Numbered from the stretch's first letter, positions 47,334-57,657 are shown. The stretch is 64,000 nt of DNA from an uncultured Bacteroidia bacterium (GCA_903897145.1 CAIUAN010000005.1:62001-126000), one strand, 5' to 3'. The notes: generated by a model not told the origin, from the letters alone. A program made the numbers and translations.

Positions 47334-47643
47334 AGTATATTTAGATTTAGGATATCTCTAAGTTATTGCAATGTAAATTATTAACCTGTAAACCATCTCC
47401 GAAACTTCCTTTAGTTTCAATGGTGCAAAATAATAATTCAAGACATTAATACTATCTTTTTTAGAAAAATATCTGAAAAATTATCAACACGACTAATTAA
47501 AATCAAAAACAAAGGACTTTTGCCCCAAATAATAACCTAGACAATCAAATTTAAGCAATCTAATGATACGGATGTTATATTGGGCAATACTGGTAAAATA
47601 CCTATATTTGCGAAGCTAATTTTTATCACGTAGAATACTAAGA
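47334..47643. other. Divergent spacer between the acidic-tail gene and pheT
   Basis: A 310-nt AT-rich region holding the pheT promoter (47580-47610). Nothing else was recognised. Confidence 0.6.
47580..47610 (+). promoter_or_regulatory. Promoter of pheT
   Basis: TTG at 47580-47582, a 20-nt spacer, then TATATTTG at 47603-47610; the start codon follows 33 nt later. It is a strong match to TTG-N20-TAnnTTTG. Confidence 0.8.
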
Positions 47644-50106
47644 ATGAATATCTCATACAGCTGGCTAAAAGATTACATCAATCTAGAACTATCGCCTGCC
47701 GATGTTGCAGCGACCTTAACTCAACTAGGATTAGAGACTGGCAGCATAGACGAATTTGAATCCATCAAAGGTGGATTAAACGGACTTGTTGTTGGTGAAG
47801 TCTTGACTTGCCAGGCGCATCCCAACTCAGATCATTTAAGTGTTACAACCGTAAATATTGGTACTGATGAATCATTACCCATTGTTTGCGGAGCTGCAAA
47901 TGTACGTGCCGGACAAAAAGTTATCGTTGCAACTATTGGAACAATATTATACAATGGAGACGAACAATTCACCATTCAAAAATCTAAAATAAGAGGCGAA
48001 GTATCAATGGGAATGATTTGTGCTGAAGATGAGATCGGCATTGGATCAAGCCACGATGGAATTCTTGTTTTAGATCAGCAAGCAATTCCTGGCATGCCAG
48101 CGAGCGATTTTTTCAATATTAACAGTGATTACGTGCTGGAAGTTGATTTAACACCAAACCGAGTAGATAGCGCCTCTCACATTGGCATTGCACGAGATTT
48201 ATCAGCTTATTTAAGTCAGAAAAGTAAAACAACCTATACCCGACCCGACGTAACAGGATTCAAAGTAGGGAATAACTCTTTGCCAATCACTGTTAAAGTT
48301 GAAAATACAGAGGCTTGTCCAAGATATGCAGGATTAACAATATCTGGCGTGAAGGTTGCAGAATCACCAGAATGGCTTCGAAACAGACTAAAGTCTATTG
48401 GTCAAAGCTCGATCAATAACATCGTAGACATCACAAATTTTGTTCTGCATGAAACTGGTCAACCACTGCATGCGTTCGACACTTCTGCCATTCAAGGAGG
48501 ATCAATCATTGTAAAGACAGTTGCTAACGATGCAAAATTCATTACGTTAGATGGCATCGAAAGAACGCTGAACGAGAAAGATTTGATGATCTGCTCGGCA
48601 AAGGAACCACTTTGTATTGGAGGAGTCTTCGGCGGTCTTCATTCGGGAGTCAAAGAAACAACAACCTCTATTTTCTTAGAAAGCGCCTATTTTAATCCTG
48701 TATCCATCCGGAAGACAGCTCGTCGACATGGGCTTAATACTGACGCCTCGTTTAGGTTTGAACGTGGCGTTGATCCAAACGAGACAGTTTATGCACTTAA
48801 ACGTGCCGCCTTGCTCATTCAAGAGATTGCAGGTGGAACCATTTCCAGTGATTTAATTGATGTCATTTCGGATGCAACAATCCTTCAATACTTTCCAGTT
48901 GAAGTTAGCTATTCTAATATAGCTCGATTAATTGGTAAGGATATACCCAAAGAGACACTGAAACAGATATTGGTTTCACTTGAAATTAAAATTATACAAG
49001 AATCAGAAGAAGGGCTTAGTCTTGAGATTCCACCTTACCGTGTGGATGTAAAAAGAGAAGTAGATGTTATTGAGGAGCTGCTGCGTATTTATGGCTATAA
49101 CAATATCGAACCAAACACAGCGACTAAGGCAACCATTCAGCATGCGCCGAGGCCAGATAAAATAAAATTACAGAATCTGATTTCTGAACTCTTTACGGCA
49201 AGAGGATTTAATGAGATCATGTCAAATTCGCTAACCAAATTAGCGTATTATGAAAATCTAGTCACTTATCCATTAAGTCATAGCGTTCAATTATTCAATC
49301 CTCTTAGCAATGATTTGAATAGTATGCGACAGACTTTACTCTTTGGCGGACTAGAGTCAATAAGTAGGAATAGTAATTTTAGAAATACGGATCTTCGTCT
49401 CTTTGAATTTGGCAATATCTATCATTTTGACGCTTCAAAAGTGACTCAAAATCCAGTTAAGAACTACAGTGAGGCTGAGCATATTGGTATCTGGATCACG
49501 GGTAATAAAGAGACTCCAAACTGGAACTCCAAGGAAGAATCCACATCGTTTTTTACCCTGAAGGCTAATGTGGAGAATATCCTATCTCGACTCGGGATTG
49601 ATCTAAATCGTTGTGGCATTGAATCGATCTCAAATGATCTTTTTGCAGAAGGGTTAGAATACAGGCATAACAACGTTTGCATTGCTCAATTGGGATATCT
49701 GAATCAAGGAATATTAAAGTCACAAAATATCACCTCAACTGTTTTTTACGGAGATTTAAATTGGACGGCTATCTTAAAAGCTTTGAAAAACAACAAAGTT
49801 AGCTATACACCATTGATGAAATACCCAGAAGTTAAAAGAGATCTTGCCTTGCTATTGGACAAAGAGGTGCTTTTCAGCACGATCAAAGCGTTAGCCTTCA
49901 AAGCAGAAAAAGAGATCTTGCGAAGCGTCAATCTATTTGATGTTTACGAAGGTGAAAAACTTCCAGCAGGAAAGAAATCGTATGCCATAAGTTTCATCCT
50001 ACAAGATACCGATAAAACGCTTAACGACAAGCAAATAGAAAAAACAATGAGTCGTCTTATCAGCATTTACGAGCGTGAGATTGGCGCACAAATAAGGCAA
50101 TCTTAA
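47644..50106 (+). CDS. pheT: Phenylalanine--tRNA ligase beta subunit
   Basis: PheT is the large subunit of the alpha2beta2 enzyme that charges tRNA-Phe. The 820-aa chain starts MNISYSWLKDYINLELSPAD. It has an EMAP-type tRNA-binding domain (about 40-150, VGEVLTCQAHPNSDHLSVTT), and B3/B4 editing and B5 domains (SFRFERGVDPNETVYALKRA). The catalytic-like core and a C-terminal anticodon-binding FDX-ACB domain (YPEVKRDLALLLDKEVLFST onward) follow. pheS is not in the window. Confidence 0.97.
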   Translation: MNISYSWLKDYINLELSPADVAATLTQLGLETGSIDEFESIKGGLNGLVVGEVLTCQAHPNSDHLSVTTVNIGTDESLPIVCGAANVRAGQKVIVATIGTILYNGDEQFTIQKSKIRGEVSMGMICAEDEIGIGSSHDGILVLDQQAIPGMPASDFFNINSDYVLEVDLTPNRVDSASHIGIARDLSAYLSQKSKTTYTRPDVTGFKVGNNSLPITVKVENTEACPRYAGLTISGVKVAESPEWLRNRLKSIGQSSINNIVDITNFVLHETGQPLHAFDTSAIQGGSIIVKTVANDAKFITLDGIERTLNEKDLMICSAKEPLCIGGVFGGLHSGVKETTTSIFLESAYFNPVSIRKTARRHGLNTDASFRFERGVDPNETVYALKRAALLIQEIAGGTISSDLIDVISDATILQYFPVEVSYSNIARLIGKDIPKETLKQILVSLEIKIIQESEEGLSLEIPPYRVDVKREVDVIEELLRIYGYNNIEPNTATKATIQHAPRPDKIKLQNLISELFTARGFNEIMSNSLTKLAYYENLVTYPLSHSVQLFNPLSNDLNSMRQTLLFGGLESISRNSNFRNTDLRLFEFGNIYHFDASKVTQNPVKNYSEAEHIGIWITGNKETPNWNSKEESTSFFTLKANVENILSRLGIDLNRCGIESISNDLFAEGLEYRHNNVCIAQLGYLNQGILKSQNITSTVFYGDLNWTAILKALKNNKVSYTPLMKYPEVKRDLALLLDKEVLFSTIKALAFKAEKEILRSVNLFDVYEGEKLPAGKKSYAISFILQDTDKTLNDKQIEKTMSRLISIYEREIGAQIRQS

Positions 50107-50148
50107 AGGACGACATTTATCCCACTTTGATAAGTTTGAATTGCGATC

Positions 50149-50661
50149 TTGCAGGTACAAGCCTTAGATATTAAGATAGAGAAAGCTGATTCGGAAGCTG
50201 ACATCCATTCAATTGCTGCTTTGGCATCAACGATATGGAACGAATACTACGTGCCATTCATAGGACAGCCACAGATCGACTACATGCTAAAGACCTTTCA
50301 ATCATTTGAGTCGATCAAACAACAAATCAATCAAGGCGATTGCGTTTACTACACCATCCAGCAAAACACAAATATCATTGGTTATTTAGCTTATAAAAAA
50401 GCAATCACCGAGCTTTTTCTAAGCAAGATCTATGTCGTCAAAGAGAAACGAAGAATAGGGATTGGAAAAATCGCGCTTGACTTCCTGACCAAACAAGGAA
50501 GAGCGACAAAAATCAAAAAGATAACCCTAACGGTAAACAAGGATAATTCTGGGAGTATAGCTGCGTATAAAAAAATGGGCTTTGTAATTGATGAATCAAT
50601 CGTAACCCCTATTGGGCTAGGGTTTGTAATGGACGACTACAAGATGAGTTTAAATATTTAA
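50149..50661 (+). CDS. GNAT family N-acetyltransferase
   Basis: This 170-aa GNAT protein has the acetyl-CoA-binding region YVVKEKRRIGIGKIALDFLT, in which the Q/RxxGxG/A loop reads RRIGIG. A conserved tail NKDNSGSIAAYKKMGFVID follows. The first ATG falls inside the fold at about residue 46, and an in-frame TGA at 50137 closes the frame upstream. The start is therefore the TTG at 50149, or an ATT/ATC just before it. It is 42 nt after pheT and likely cotranscribed. The substrate is unknown. Confidence 0.85.
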   Translation: MQVQALDIKIEKADSEADIHSIAALASTIWNEYYVPFIGQPQIDYMLKTFQSFESIKQQINQGDCVYYTIQQNTNIIGYLAYKKAITELFLSKIYVVKEKRRIGIGKIALDFLTKQGRATKIKKITLTVNKDNSGSIAAYKKMGFVIDESIVTPIGLGFVMDDYKMSLNI

Positions 50662-50684
50662 ACAGAAAATCACAAGGATTTATT

Positions 50685-51059
50685 TTAGTCGAACAACTCG
50701 CTTAAACTACCAAAATAATCTGATTCCCAACCCTCAGCAATATTCTCATAAGCCTCGTCAGGTATATTTGTTTGATGCACCTCAACATTCGTTCCTTGCT
50801 TGTCTAGATGTAGTTTTATGGTCACAATAGACTCCACATCTTCCCCAAAGTACCAGCTCTGAACGATTTTTTGATCTTGCACAAACTCAATATTTCGGCC
50901 CACGATTTCGCCATCCCAAAGCGAAAATTCACTTCCTGGCTCTGTGCTCATTTCTGCGGCTTCACCAGTCCAAATTTCAATCATAGCAGGATTAGTCAAA
51001 GCATTATAAAGATCGGCAGCTGAAGCGCTAAGCTTGAAATATTTTTTGAATTCTTTCAT
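50685..51059 (-). CDS. SRPBCC/AHSA1-like domain protein
   Basis: A 124-aa START-like domain protein of the AHSA1/SRPBCC group, with KKYFKLSASAADLYNALTNP and IEIWTGEAAEMSTEPGSEFS. It also has LWDGEIVGRNIEF and a C-terminal helix ENIAEGWESDYFGSLSELF. Such domains bind hydrophobic ligands or act as Hsp90 co-factors; which applies here is unknown. It lies 28 nt after the DUF3078 gene and convergent with the GNAT gene. Confidence 0.85.
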   Translation of the reverse strand: MKEFKKYFKLSASAADLYNALTNPAMIEIWTGEAAEMSTEPGSEFSLWDGEIVGRNIEFVQDQKIVQSWYFGEDVESIVTIKLHLDKQGTNVEVHQTNIPDEAYENIAEGWESDYFGSLSELFD

Positions 51060-51087
51060 CTTTGAGTACTAGTTATTTATATCTAAG

Positions 51088-53052
51088 TTAAAACTTATAG
51101 GTTAATCCAATGGTAAAAAGCTCCTTCGCTTGCAACTTAGGCTTTTTACCAATTACAGTTCCCTTATCATCTAAGATAGGAAATTTTGTATTGTAATCAT
51201 AGATTATAGAGGTCATAATTCGTGTGGTAATAAAACGGTTAACCTGCATTAGAAGAGTTTGTTCCCAATCAACAGCTACCTTTTGAAAGGGGTACTTGTA
51301 ATTATTAAAGAACTCCCCCTTTGTATCATAACCAATATTTTCAGACAGCTGATAATGCCAATTTGCCTTTACGATAATACCGGGCTCCACTAATTTTTTC
51401 GTTCCAGGAAGCAGACCATATTTTGAAGGTGCAATCAGGACGGTATCTCTAACATACGTTGTCTTTGAGGTCAGTGGCGAAAGGAAAAGAGAAAAATCCT
51501 TATTAGGCTTATAGTCAAGACCCACCGAAACAGTTAAAAAACCAGGAGCCATAAAGGCCGAGATCGGATTTATCTTATTCGGAAAGGCATATCCATTAGC
51601 CATCTGAGTTTTAAAGTTTGACTCACCAGAATAATACCACTGCTTAAATGCGGAGATTCCAAAACGACTTTGGAACTCAATCTTATCTTCATTTTTCTCT
51701 AAACCTCTGGATGGAGTCTGACTAACACCATAGCGAACCTCTGCACTATTTTCCCACTTAATCTTATTCTTCGAGTAGTTAGCAATGTATTTACTGATTA
51801 AAAGCATCGAGAGTGCACTCTCGCCACCTTTCGACCAGTTAGAAAGAGTGGTTTGCGTAAAACCTAATGAGCCATTTCCAATCAATGTCCATGGCGGATA
51901 AATCACTTCTTTCAAATTAACTTTTTGCAAGCTAGGATCCAGTGCTTTTGGTTGAAAAGAGACAGAGCGTCCTTTAGACTCGGTAAACCTGGTCAACTTA
52001 ATATTGTCATCAATAATTAATTTAAGCTCCCCTTTTTTATTATTTAGCAGTAATACACTGATCGAGTCGTTCTGGGCATTTTTCAAAAACATTCGGATTG
52101 GCCTCATCTCCCGATTTGCGGTCCACATCTCAGTCTTTGAATTTGTCAGATTTGCAATACGAATAAGAGCTGAATCAGCATCCGCATGACGAGCGAGAAA
52201 TCGAAGAGCGACACGCAACGAATCATTCACTAAGCCAACAACTTTTTCATTGTATGCACTAAGCAAAGTGAGGTTTTGCTTGGCTATTTGAGCTTGATAG
52301 TTTTTAATTCGATCGGTTGTAATTTGATTAATCTTTTTGGACCGATAAGCAAAAGTAGTCTTATCACGCCAGCGATTCAATACTGAGTCGTTGTAAGTAT
52401 TTCTATAATTAACAAATGTGCTTCGAATGATAGAGTTCGTTGTGGCCCCCTTAGCAGATGGAGGAAATTGAATTGCTGCAAGTTGACGATCTAGATTTGA
52501 TTTAAACTCGTCTGGTAAAGTATTTTTCTTCGCAAGCAATAACATAGGATCGCCGTCAGGGACCACATGAGCCTTCTGAAGTTCTGAGTTTAAAATTTTC
52601 GAAGGGACTTGTATGTTGGCATTATTCAGACTATCAAAAAGCTCCTTATTAAGGGATTCAATCTGCTTTTGAACATCTGCTTCCGAAATATAACCTTGAA
52701 CATCATTCACATTGTGAACATCTTGAGGATACCGATCAATTAAATACATCGCACTCCCCTCGATAAGTAGTCTGTGAAGTTTTGTGACTACGGTATCTAA
52801 CGGATCGTTCTCAGCATAATTAAGAACTCCTTGAATGGGTTTTTTAAGTTGGTTATTTGACAAATACCATTCATTACAAGAGTAGAGGATCTTGTTTAAA
52901 AAGACAACACTCCATTTCAAAGAATCAGGAGCAGAACTCTCAACCTTGGGCGCATAATTAGAAGAAATACTTTTTGAATTTCCAGCCAATAGATAAGTTG
53001 ACATAACAAATGCAAGAAAAAATACACCAAGTCCAAAAAGTTTATGAATCAT
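51088..53052 (-). CDS. DUF3078 family envelope protein
   Basis: A 654-aa secreted protein with a signal peptide (about 1-23). Residues about 120-380 are helical. The C-terminal part (about 385-654) matches DUF3078, with IGNGSLGFTQTTLSNWSKGG, KWENSAEVRYGVSQ, SGESNFKTQMANGYAFPN and an ending LFTIGLTYKF. The aromatic terminal residue and alternating strands suggest an outer-membrane beta-barrel. The function is unknown. The long N-terminal region makes it larger than many DUF3078 proteins. TAACTTTG and TATTTTTG boxes on the minus strand at 53100-53093 and 53085-53078 may be its promoter. Confidence 0.85.
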   Translation of the reverse strand: MIHKLFGLGVFFLAFVMSTYLLAGNSKSISSNYAPKVESSAPDSLKWSVVFLNKILYSCNEWYLSNNQLKKPIQGVLNYAENDPLDTVVTKLHRLLIEGSAMYLIDRYPQDVHNVNDVQGYISEADVQKQIESLNKELFDSLNNANIQVPSKILNSELQKAHVVPDGDPMLLLAKKNTLPDEFKSNLDRQLAAIQFPPSAKGATTNSIIRSTFVNYRNTYNDSVLNRWRDKTTFAYRSKKINQITTDRIKNYQAQIAKQNLTLLSAYNEKVVGLVNDSLRVALRFLARHADADSALIRIANLTNSKTEMWTANREMRPIRMFLKNAQNDSISVLLLNNKKGELKLIIDDNIKLTRFTESKGRSVSFQPKALDPSLQKVNLKEVIYPPWTLIGNGSLGFTQTTLSNWSKGGESALSMLLISKYIANYSKNKIKWENSAEVRYGVSQTPSRGLEKNEDKIEFQSRFGISAFKQWYYSGESNFKTQMANGYAFPNKINPISAFMAPGFLTVSVGLDYKPNKDFSLFLSPLTSKTTYVRDTVLIAPSKYGLLPGTKKLVEPGIIVKANWHYQLSENIGYDTKGEFFNNYKYPFQKVAVDWEQTLLMQVNRFITTRIMTSIIYDYNTKFPILDDKGTVIGKKPKLQAKELFTIGLTYKF

Positions 53053-53197
53053 AGTTTTGATGTTCTAATTTAGAAGTCAAAAATAGCTAAAACAAAGTTA
53101 TATTTGAAATCTAAAATTTGCATTTATTCAAATTTAATCTATATTAACTCTATCAGAATAAACTAAAAATTCAAAAACTACCTAATAAACTGAAGCT

Positions 53198-54616
53198 ATG
53201 AGAAAAACCTATGCCATCTTACTTGTGTTTTTGTCCTTCTTGCTGAACATCCAGAATGGGTTAGCAGAAGTTCGTCTGCCAGCAATCATTGGCAGTCATA
53301 TGGTCCTGCAACAGAAAAGCGAGGTGAAAATATGGGGCTGGTCTAGTCCTGATGAAAAGATCACTATTAAAACCAGTTGGGACACGACTACCTACCATGG
53401 TTCTAGCAGTTCTCCAACACGGTGGATGAGTAAGATCAAGACTCCAGCAGCAGGTGGTCCATATACGATCACAATCAATGGAACAACCATCTTAGAAGAT
53501 GTTATGATTGGCGAGAATTGGCTTTGTGGCGGACAAAGTAATATGGAGTGGAGTGGAGATCAAAATCTAAAACAATGTCTGGATGAGATGCCGAATGCAA
53601 CCAATCAAAAAATTCGATTTTTCTACGTTCAAAAGTCTACATCCGACACCCCGCAAGATAATTGCAATGGATCATGGAAGGTTTGTTCTCCTGAAGAGAT
53701 GAAACATTTTAGTGCTGTAGGCTATTTCTTTGGAAAACAATTGCAAAACGAACTAAACATCCCGATTGGATTGATCAATTGCAATTGGGGCGGAACCTCC
53801 GCTGAAGTATGGACACCGAAAGAATTAGTAGAAAATGATCCTATCCTTAGCGAAGCTTCAAAAAAGATTGGTCCTTTACCTTGGTGGCCAAACCTTCCGG
53901 GTGAAGCTTACAATGCGATGATCTCCCCAATCAAGAATTTCGAGATTGCAGGTGCTATCTGGTATCAAGGAGAGAGCAATTCAGGCACTGCCTCCACATA
54001 CAAGGCGCTAATCGAAAAAATGGTGGGTGCATGGCGCAAAGATTTTCAAAAAGAAATTCCATTTTATTATGTTCAGATTGCTCCATTCTCAGGTTATGGT
54101 AATTACAATGTAGATGCCCTTTTACGTGAGGCTCAAACCAGTTGTCTTTCAATACCTAAAACAGGCATGGTGGTCATCTCCGATTTAGTAACCGACCTGA
54201 AAAATATCCATCCGACCAATAAAATTGATGTCTCTACTCGACTAGCTAAACTAGCTTTAAATGAGACGTATGTCAGAACAGGACTTGCCTATAAATCGCC
54301 ACTTTACAAATCAATGCAAGTCGAAAAACAAAAGATTAGAATCTTGTTCGATAACGCGGACAATGGTCTAGTTGCCAAAGACAAAGTTATATCTGAACTT
54401 TACATCGCTGGCGAAGACAAAGTTTTCCAGCCTGCATTAGGTAAGATTGAAAGAAATACGTTAGTAGTTTGGAATAAGAGTATAAAAAATCCGGTAGCGG
54501 TTAGATTTGGATTTTCAAATGATGCAATCCCTAACCTATTTAGCTCGGAGGGGCTTCCTGTAAATATTTTCCGCACAGACAATTGGAGCGTCGACACCTC
54601 AAAAATTAAGAAGTAG
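53198..54616 (+). CDS. Sialate O-acetylesterase
   Basis: A 472-aa secreted SGNH-type carbohydrate esterase with a signal peptide (about 1-23, before EVRLPAIIGSHMVLQQ). A beta-rich domain leads to the catalytic LCGGQSNMEW with Ser114. NCNWGGTSAEVW and AIWYQGESNSG are further family blocks (SASA, DUF303). It removes acetyl groups from sialic acids or, in some members, from xylans. No sialidase or SusCD pair is present, so the true substrate is open. It is convergent with the GH95-like gene. Confidence 0.92.
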   Translation: MRKTYAILLVFLSFLLNIQNGLAEVRLPAIIGSHMVLQQKSEVKIWGWSSPDEKITIKTSWDTTTYHGSSSSPTRWMSKIKTPAAGGPYTITINGTTILEDVMIGENWLCGGQSNMEWSGDQNLKQCLDEMPNATNQKIRFFYVQKSTSDTPQDNCNGSWKVCSPEEMKHFSAVGYFFGKQLQNELNIPIGLINCNWGGTSAEVWTPKELVENDPILSEASKKIGPLPWWPNLPGEAYNAMISPIKNFEIAGAIWYQGESNSGTASTYKALIEKMVGAWRKDFQKEIPFYYVQIAPFSGYGNYNVDALLREAQTSCLSIPKTGMVVISDLVTDLKNIHPTNKIDVSTRLAKLALNETYVRTGLAYKSPLYKSMQVEKQKIRILFDNADNGLVAKDKVISELYIAGEDKVFQPALGKIERNTLVVWNKSIKNPVAVRFGFSNDAIPNLFSSEGLPVNIFRTDNWSVDTSKIKK

Positions 54617-54637
54617 ATCATTCTATTTACCCCAAAC

Positions 54638-54685
54638 ATCGGGGGCATCTCTGCGACACTTATGACAAGCAGAGATGCCCCCGAT
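54638..54685. repeat. 17-bp GC-rich hairpin between convergent genes
   Basis: Perfect arms ATCGGGGGCATCTCTGC (54638-54654) and its complement (54669-54685) with a 14-nt loop. No T run follows on either strand. It lies 21 nt after one stop and 24 nt before the other. Confidence 0.8.
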
Positions 54686-54709
54686 CTCATTGTTCAACCA
54701 TTCTGTATC

Positions 54710-57451
54710 CTAAAACATACGTGGTATTCCTAATTGAGTTTTTCCAGACTCGTGGTATTTCACTTGTTCGTTTGTGGATGGACTCTCACCAACGATTACC
54801 CACAAATCAGCCTTTGCTTTATTCGGCAATAGAACGATTTGCTCATTTGGCTTAGTCTTTAGAGTAACGATATTTCCTTTTAGCTCACGACATTTGTTAT
54901 TTCTATTAGAAGTTACAAATGCTCTTCCCCAAGGGAGTACTAACTTACAATCTTGCCCATTAATGCTTTTAATTGCAACCCAACATATTTTACCGGCTCG
55001 TATCTCTGAAGAGATTATAAATCCACCTTGAGCGTGCAAGGTGAATCGACCATTTTTCATTGGATTAAATGCAGGAAAAACTCGTATTGTCCCATCGTAG
55101 CTCTGCAACATCGACTCATTCATAGCCGTCGCGAGGAGCGACATCGCCTCCATCGACATATGACGGAATGGCCAAGCAGGAACAGGCACTTTCTCACCGG
55201 TAGAGGAACCGACGACATTTGCCATATTGGTTTTAAAATAGGATGTTCCTTGCGCATCTTCCACAACTTCAGAACTAATATGACCCCAGCCATTGGCAAA
55301 AAACTGCCACTTGGCAGGAAATTGAGCTAAGTTAGTAGCCAGCTCCTTCGCTAAACCGAGTCGTGCCATGACTATTGGAACTGGTTCCCAACCCATATTT
55401 TCAGTTCCATATAAACGTAAGGTAGAGGTCATAATCTTAAATAACGAATCGTCTTTTTGTTTCAACCCCACTAAACCAGAGGGAAAAACCGGAGACCAAG
55501 GAACTGCAGGAAAAATTCCATCTAAGACTCTAAACTCTGCTGACTTTGGGTTTTTATCAGGTGGAAGAAGATAAGCATATTGAGGATCATCAGTTTGATA
55601 CCAAGTAGTCAGCCAATTCTTCTCTTTAATACCCCATCCAGCAGCCACAATCTGATTTCCAGGAACTGGATAACCTTTAAAAATGCCTCTGTTAATGATC
55701 GCTCCATGTTCATCCTGCTTAATCAGACTTTGTGAAGCCTTCACAACTGGAACAGGAGCTAAATGATCGATCACATCTCTATAAATAGCAGCTTCAGGGG
55801 CCTCAACTCCGGCTGTTTTAAGCGCCTCAAGGGCCACCATAAATAATTTTCGAGCATACACCAATTCCGTCAGTCCGTCGCGCAATTTAATGACCCCTTC
55901 GTAGCCCGTACCCTCTTTGGCATGATACAAGCCATCGCTTTCCTTAATCAACAAAGATTGAAAAAATCTTGATGCCTCCAAAATAAATGGTAATGCCTGC
56001 TCATTTAAAAACTTTTTATCATTTGTGAATTGATATTGACGCCAAAAATCCAGCGCAATCTCGGCCACTGGAGTATGGTTGTATTTTACATCCGAATCAA
56101 TTCTATTGTAACCATTCCGATTAGTAACATCAGAAATAAAAGCGCCATCAGCATGATAGACCTCTTTTGCATCTTTCTTTGCAAATTGAAGAGAATGAAA
56201 TCGATAATCAAGATAAGGCGTTACTAAATCATGAAACCCGGCGGCATTCAAGGGCCAATACAGCTGTTGCTGATTCCAATGAAAATAAAAATTCCACTGC
56301 TGAACATCGTGATTCCATCCCCATAGCCCGTTATTAAAACGACCAGGATATTTCCCCCCTTGCGAAGCATGTGCATAATACATGGTTAAATACCAGAGAT
56401 TATTGAGATAATCATCGCCATAGTCGACAAACGAGCGATTCCAGATCGATTTCCAATAGGCTGAATGGGTCAAATATTTTGAATCTAAATCGTGTTTTTC
56501 TAAGGTCGAGATCTTGTTCTTAACCTCTAAAAGTGGATCACCACTTACAGGAGAAGAAACAGCAAAGGCAATTTGGACTTTCTTATCTCTATTTCCAGAT
56601 AGTTGAATTGATGCCAAACGTGAATGATCGCGCGCAGTGCTTACGACCAATCCATTCGTTTTTACCACTGAGCCTTCAACGGCAAAAGTTCCGCTAGTAA
56701 GTTTCTGGGTGATGAAAACATTCTTATCATCAGCTGAGGCGTCCGTTCCAGCAAGACCAATCTCAGCATCACGTCTCATTCGGGTGTACCACATTGAATA
56801 GGTACGTGAGCCAAATCGATCAACCGAGATTTGCATAGGCACATCCTCTTGAAAGGCGCTTTCAATGTTGCAAAGCAGCAATCCAGATTGATGATCAATA
56901 AAAGCACTAAACGCCAAATGTCCAAATGGCGTGGAACCATCTAAAATAAGTCTTGCATCTGAAAGACTCAGTCTAGCTTTAAAATCTGTCAGATAAAGGG
57001 TATTAAAAACTGGATATTTAAAATCTATTTCAATGCGGCATGCCTGCCGTTGAGTTGTGTAATAGTCATATTTCTCATCCCAGACTTCCTGCTTTCCCGT
57101 CTGGGAATCATCCCATAAATCACATTTATTCAACACCATAATAATCTTAGAGCCTTCGCACCACACTAAAGCCGATACATCTCCGTTACCTAATGGAAGA
57201 CCCTGCATCGGATCAACCGGTGGACTTAGATAGGCCAGATCATAACGAGAGATACGACCAGGCCAATCGATGTTCCACGAAAAAGATTTTGGATTAAATG
57301 CAGACGTTAAGGCTCCATTTTCAGTCTTTACCGGATCTAAAGAATTAGATGCAAATGCAGAATTAACGCCCAAGAGAAACATAAACATCATTCCAAGTAG
57401 GACAACTATTGGCTTCGATATTCGAGGATATAATCCAGGTGTTAATGGCAT
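54710..57451 (-). CDS. GH95-like/DUF5703-type putative glycoside hydrolase
   Basis: A 913-aa secreted protein with an N-terminal signal (about 14-35, hydrophobic with FLLGVNSAFA). Residues about 75-110 (GLPLGNGDVSALVWCEGSKI then MVLNKCDLWDD) match the N-terminal DUF5703/GH95 (alpha-L-fucosidase-like) pattern. The middle (about 355-700) has the helical (alpha/alpha)6-barrel look of six-hairpin glycosidases, for example WGWNHDVQQWNFYFHWNQQQ. The C-terminus holds beta-sandwich sequence. I could not identify catalytic residues with certainty, so the activity is inferred only. Confidence 0.7.
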   Translation of the reverse strand: MPLTPGLYPRISKPIVVLLGMMFMFLLGVNSAFASNSLDPVKTENGALTSAFNPKSFSWNIDWPGRISRYDLAYLSPPVDPMQGLPLGNGDVSALVWCEGSKIIMVLNKCDLWDDSQTGKQEVWDEKYDYYTTQRQACRIEIDFKYPVFNTLYLTDFKARLSLSDARLILDGSTPFGHLAFSAFIDHQSGLLLCNIESAFQEDVPMQISVDRFGSRTYSMWYTRMRRDAEIGLAGTDASADDKNVFITQKLTSGTFAVEGSVVKTNGLVVSTARDHSRLASIQLSGNRDKKVQIAFAVSSPVSGDPLLEVKNKISTLEKHDLDSKYLTHSAYWKSIWNRSFVDYGDDYLNNLWYLTMYYAHASQGGKYPGRFNNGLWGWNHDVQQWNFYFHWNQQQLYWPLNAAGFHDLVTPYLDYRFHSLQFAKKDAKEVYHADGAFISDVTNRNGYNRIDSDVKYNHTPVAEIALDFWRQYQFTNDKKFLNEQALPFILEASRFFQSLLIKESDGLYHAKEGTGYEGVIKLRDGLTELVYARKLFMVALEALKTAGVEAPEAAIYRDVIDHLAPVPVVKASQSLIKQDEHGAIINRGIFKGYPVPGNQIVAAGWGIKEKNWLTTWYQTDDPQYAYLLPPDKNPKSAEFRVLDGIFPAVPWSPVFPSGLVGLKQKDDSLFKIMTSTLRLYGTENMGWEPVPIVMARLGLAKELATNLAQFPAKWQFFANGWGHISSEVVEDAQGTSYFKTNMANVVGSSTGEKVPVPAWPFRHMSMEAMSLLATAMNESMLQSYDGTIRVFPAFNPMKNGRFTLHAQGGFIISSEIRAGKICWVAIKSINGQDCKLVLPWGRAFVTSNRNNKCRELKGNIVTLKTKPNEQIVLLPNKAKADLWVIVGESPSTNEQVKYHESGKTQLGIPRMF

Positions 57452-57657
57452 ACGTTTAAAATTACAGTTTAGATATTTCAGATAAATATTTGATTAATTA
57501 GATGTAAAAATAAGGAAAAGAGTGCGATAGTTCTTTAATTTTTTGACCAAACTAATTTTTAGTCTAAAACTGATGACTCAAAGAAAATACCAATTGAATT
57601 AAGCCATTCAATCGAAGAGACAGAAGGCCGAACCCTCCTTACTTGCCTAAAAATTAC

